A stretch of DNA of 6,083 bases from Armatimonadota bacterium (GTDB lineage Bacteria > Armatimonadota > UBA5829): positions 1 to 6,083 of the forward strand of contig JAOAGX010000138.1 of NCBI GenBank assembly GCA_026415535.1, written 5' to 3'. Position numbers and translations under genes: made by a program. The notes below the pieces were generated by a model. It was not told where the DNA came from. It saw only the letters and a list, made by a program, of their open reading frames with translations, and did not search any database. Of the stretch, positions 5,424 through 6,083 are shown piece by piece. Positions within the stretch are counted from its first letter, which is position 1, and every line of letters begins with the position of its first letter.

Positions 5424-6083
5424 TTAGAGCACCGCCTTGTCTGCTGTTTTGGTGTCGGGAGTGCGTTTTGACTGATAGTACACCAGCTTGTTGATCGCGT
5501 TAATATAAGCCTTTGCACTAGCTTCGACTATGTCCAGGCTGGCACCGCGGCCTGTGTAGACACGACCGTCTTCGGCTTCGAGCTTGACAGTAACCTCCCC
5601 CAACGCATCCGTGCCGCCAGTGACCGACTTTACAACAAAGTCTACTAGTTTGTATTTAGCGTCCACTAACTTATCTATGGTCCGATAAACGGCGTCAACC
5701 GAACCAACCCCGATGCCCGCGTCGGTTAACTCCTGATCATCGGTTTTGAGCTTGATTGTGGCGGTTGGTACCCCGTGAAGACTCGTCATAACGTTCATAT
5801 AAACCAGATGGTACTTCGCCGGTATTGCGTAGACTTCGTCCGCCACAATTGCTTCCAGGTCCTCGTCATAGACCTCCTTTTTCTTGTCGGCTATGATTTT
5901 GAACCGCTCGAAGGCTTTCTCCAAATCTGCAGGGCTAAGCGTGTATCCAAGTGCCTTCAATCTTTCCGAAAAAGCGTGCTTGCCTGAGCGGCGTCCAAGA
6001 ATCAGACCGCTTCCCTTCCAGCCAACTTCCGCCGGGTCGATAATTTCATAGGTTGTTCGTTCCTTTAGGACACCGTCCTGATG
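5424..6083 (-). CDS. leuA: 2-isopropylmalate synthase, C-terminal part (5' end beyond the window)
   Basis: LeuA condenses acetyl-CoA with 2-oxoisovalerate, the first committed step to leucine. The open frame runs through the window edge. The visible 219 residues begin HQDGVLKERTTYEII, which continues the conserved GIHQDG motif, followed by GLILGRRSGKHAF (26-38). A helical linker (about 50-90) leads to the allosteric LeuA dimer domain (about 95-205), with VTGGTDALGEVTVKL (154-168) and GRGASLDIVEASAKAYINAI (178-197), the region that binds leucine in relatives. A full-length enzyme has about 500-520 residues, so roughly 290 N-terminal residues, including the catalytic barrel, lie outside. A TTG at 5960-5958 is internal and not a start. 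The gene is intact to its TAA stop and is the most upstream visible member of the gene row. The SLDIVEASAKAY signature favours LeuA over CimA. Confidence 0.95.
   Translation of the reverse strand, partial: HQDGVLKERTTYEIIDPAEVGWKGSGLILGRRSGKHAFSERLKALGYTLSPADLEKAFERFKIIADKKKEVYDEDLEAIVADEVYAIPAKYHLVYMNVMTSLHGVPTATIKLKTDDQELTDAGIGVGSVDAVYRTIDKLVDAKYKLVDFVVKSVTGGTDALGEVTVKLEAEDGRVYTGRGASLDIVEASAKAYINAINKLVYYQSKRTPDTKTADKAVL

Noticed and set aside
5424..5960. Separate 178-residue gene starting at the TTG at 5960
   Set aside because: The frame continues upstream to the window edge with conserved LeuA sequence (HQDGVLKERTTYE, LILGRRSGKHAF), so the TTG is internal.

Overview
This is a bacterial chromosomal fragment from a draft or metagenome assembly. 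The first 19 bases are the Tn5/Nextera mosaic-end adapter, so position 1 is a library artefact and biological sequence starts at about position 20. Base composition looks close to 50% GC by eye. Protein motifs show an anaerobe-style or deep-branching bacterial leucine/isoleucine pathway: the short 'type 2' LeuC/LeuD pair, a citramalate synthase and the iron-sulfur enzyme IspH. A paralogue of the expanded uroporphyrinogen-decarboxylase (UroD-like) superfamily is also present. The phylum cannot be fixed from this window.

All recognised genes are on the minus strand and are transcribed from high to low coordinates. In that order they are: the 3' part of leuA (2-isopropylmalate synthase, running off the right edge), a UroD-like corrinoid-methyltransferase-family gene, leuC, leuD (ATGA overlap with leuC), a 183-bp gap, cimA ((R)-citramalate synthase), a 285-bp gap with a hairpin repeat and a decayed short tandem repeat, and the 5' part of ispH, cut by the adapter.

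The leucine and isoleucine genes work together. LeuA makes 2-isopropylmalate and CimA makes (R)-citramalate. The same LeuCD isomerase can process both, giving 3-isopropylmalate and 3-methylmalate. The next enzyme, LeuB (3-isopropylmalate dehydrogenase), is missing from the place where it often sits, between leuD and cimA, and must be encoded elsewhere. The UroD-like gene between leuA and leuC has no obvious role in this pathway and is the main contextual oddity.

I see no mobile element, CRISPR array, RNA gene or defence system. The window is mostly ordinary metabolism. Its less ordinary points are the adapter artefact, the UroD-like insertion, the missing leuB, a cimA start codon buried in a near-perfect Shine-Dalgarno sequence, and the repeat structure upstream of ispH.
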